Shown here: positions 61,734 through 62,281 of the stretch, in pieces | Layout of the letters: each line of letters opens with the position of its first letter | How positions within the stretch are numbered: position 1 is the stretch's first letter | Program-made: the position numbers and the translations under genes | Notes under the pieces: generated by a model | The model's database searches: none | The model's input: the letters and a program-made list of their open reading frames with translations, nothing else | Told to the model about the DNA's origin: nothing | Origin: an uncultured Porphyromonadaceae bacterium | GTDB taxonomy: Bacteria; Bacteroidota; Bacteroidia; Bacteroidales; Muribaculaceae | Direction of reading: 5' to 3' | DNA: 62,281 nt | Assembly (NCBI GenBank): GCA_947177405.1 | Contig: CAMWUJ010000007.1 | Coordinates: 1-62,281 of the forward strand

Positions 61734-61779
61734 TGGTAAAATTGAAAAACCAGGAAATGGTAAAATTCAATCACCGGTT
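61734..61779 (+). repeat. right copy of the 22-bp repeat, with a second half-copy
   Basis: TGGTAAAATTCAATCACCGGTT at 61758-61779 matches the left copy in 20 of 22 bases. Just before it, ATGGTAAAATT occurs a second time (about 61734), so the motif is doubled here as in the ends of some insertion sequences. Confidence 0.6.
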
Positions 61780-61784
61780 CACTC

Positions 61785-62060
61785 ATGCCTGGATATAAAA
61801 AGGCGCTTGTAATTTTAGGATTGCAAACTAAATCAGACAAACGACCCCAAGACAGCGACTTCGTCAACCTCACTGACTACTCGCTCAAATGCCCCAAAGG
61901 GTTAAAAAGGTTCTACGCCTACGTCCACTTCCTCGATTACTCGTACTGTTTATGGTCTAACATCTTCGCCAAGACCCGCTCCGCAGCACTCTCACAAGTG
62001 CTTCTCAAATTCGCCGACTGTGGCGAATACATCGCCGGCATCAATCTTCACGGAGATTGA
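61785..62060 (+). CDS. hypothetical protein
   Basis: 91 aa. It starts directly after the right repeat (MPGYKKALVILGLQTKSDKR), contains aromatic-rich LKRFYAYVHFLDYSYCLWSN and has no signal peptide. I do not recognise a family. The start region is fused to repeat sequence, so the N-terminus may be altered from an ancestral gene. It ends in a strong terminator (62079-62107). Confidence 0.45.
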   Translation: MPGYKKALVILGLQTKSDKRPQDSDFVNLTDYSLKCPKGLKRFYAYVHFLDYSYCLWSNIFAKTRSAALSQVLLKFADCGEYIAGINLHGD

Positions 62061-62078
62061 CCGACCCTCTCGCTCACG

Positions 62079-62107
62079 GCAGCGGCTCCCACATCAGGAG
62101 CCGCTGC
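62079..62107 (+). terminator. intrinsic terminator merging with the next promoter
   Basis: GCAGCGGCTCC pairs perfectly with GGAGCCGCTGC over CACATCA, followed by TTTG, which is also the -33 element of the next promoter. Confidence 0.8.
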
Positions 62108-62138
62108 TTTGATATGTAAAAGATTATTAGTAACTTTG
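62108..62138 (+). promoter_or_regulatory. perfect consensus promoter of the last gene
   Basis: TTTG at 62108-62111, exactly 19 bases, TAACTTTG at 62131-62138. The ATG follows at 62163. Confidence 0.75.
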
Positions 62139-62162
62139 CATGAAATACTAATCCCTTTATAT

Positions 62163-62281
62163 ATGAATAAACTTTTACTCACATTTATATGTATCCTAAC
62201 CGCACTGACTTGTTGGGGTCGGGATATAGTACCTTTTACAGTTAATCCAACTACTAACCGAATGGAAGTGGAAGTATTCGT
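62163..62281 (+). CDS. secreted protein, 3' part outside window
   Basis: 39 codons visible: MNKLLLTFICILTALTCWGR is a signal peptide, followed by DIVPFTVNPTTNRMEVEVF. Too short to assign. Consensus promoter directly upstream. Confidence 0.6.
   Translation, partial: MNKLLLTFICILTALTCWGRDIVPFTVNPTTNRMEVEVF

Noticed and set aside
61562..61873. 103-codon open frame on the minus strand over the ClpP fragment and repeat
   Set aside because: It is antisense to a recognisable protease start and crosses the 22-bp repeat.
1..62281. CRISPR array, rRNA genes, intact transposase or integrase
   Set aside because: None was seen on either strand; the only mobile traces are the 22-bp repeats and the ClpP fragment.

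Overview
The window is a 62 kb piece of a Bacteroidales chromosome. The evidence is Bacteroidetes-type promoters (TTTG / TAnnTTTG) ahead of many genes, few Shine-Dalgarno sites, GYF_2, DUF3316, DUF4956 and VTC proteins, a NodT/AcrA/AcrB pump, LytS/LytTR signalling and a gadB-glsA-gadC operon. The gene set would fit a gut Muribaculaceae or Bacteroidaceae relative, but the family is a guess.

Core part (1-52.8 kb). The window opens inside a tRNA-Gly(CCC). On the minus strand follow two translationally coupled GYF_2 membrane proteins, lgt, a biotin-dependent decarboxylase alpha subunit with two tandem biotinyl domains, and ackA/pta. On the plus strand are an LptF/G-type permease and the complete preQ0/preQ1 set queF-queC-queD-queE. 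The minus strand then carries aspS, a NIF3-family gene and a zinc-ribbon coiled-coil gene, and later parC, a DUF3316 gene and an S41 protease lipoprotein. A mannose-6-phosphate-isomerase-like protein without its zinc site lies between these two blocks. A long minus-strand run follows: Pif1-like helicase, ROK kinase, GH29 fucosidase, cutC and a transglutaminase-like protein. Next come the glutamate-dependent acid resistance operon, an NlpE-like lipoprotein, a tripartite RND pump with tcdA, a frameshifted LytS-type kinase with its LytTR regulator, an HU protein, an acyltransferase, and a CotH / DUF4956 / VTC cluster. An outer-membrane receptor with a small membrane protein and a META lipoprotein closes this part.

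Accessory part (52.8-62.3 kb). Here the DNA looks more AT-rich, genes are short and mostly secreted or hypothetical, and there are gene remnants. Three compact transcription units have close-to-consensus promoters but no normal gene. They are a roughly 320 nt highly structured RNA (53.36-53.69 kb), a roughly 70 nt unit encoding a 17-residue hydrophobic peptide (58.2-58.3 kb), and a roughly 75 nt RNA ending in a strong hairpin (60.2-60.3 kb). They sit among a HigB/HigA-type toxin-antitoxin pair with a visible operator, a DUF3800 gene followed 3 bases later by a possible BECR-like nuclease, and a truncated ClpP-like fragment. A 22-bp imperfect repeat occurs at both edges (57.81 and 61.76 kb) of the segment holding the toxin-antitoxin pair, peptide unit, small RNA and DUF3800 pair. 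The segment therefore looks like a small accessory island left by a mobile element.

All functions are read from motifs and family memory; no database search or folding program was run. Coordinates of short sites were counted by hand and may be off by a base or two.
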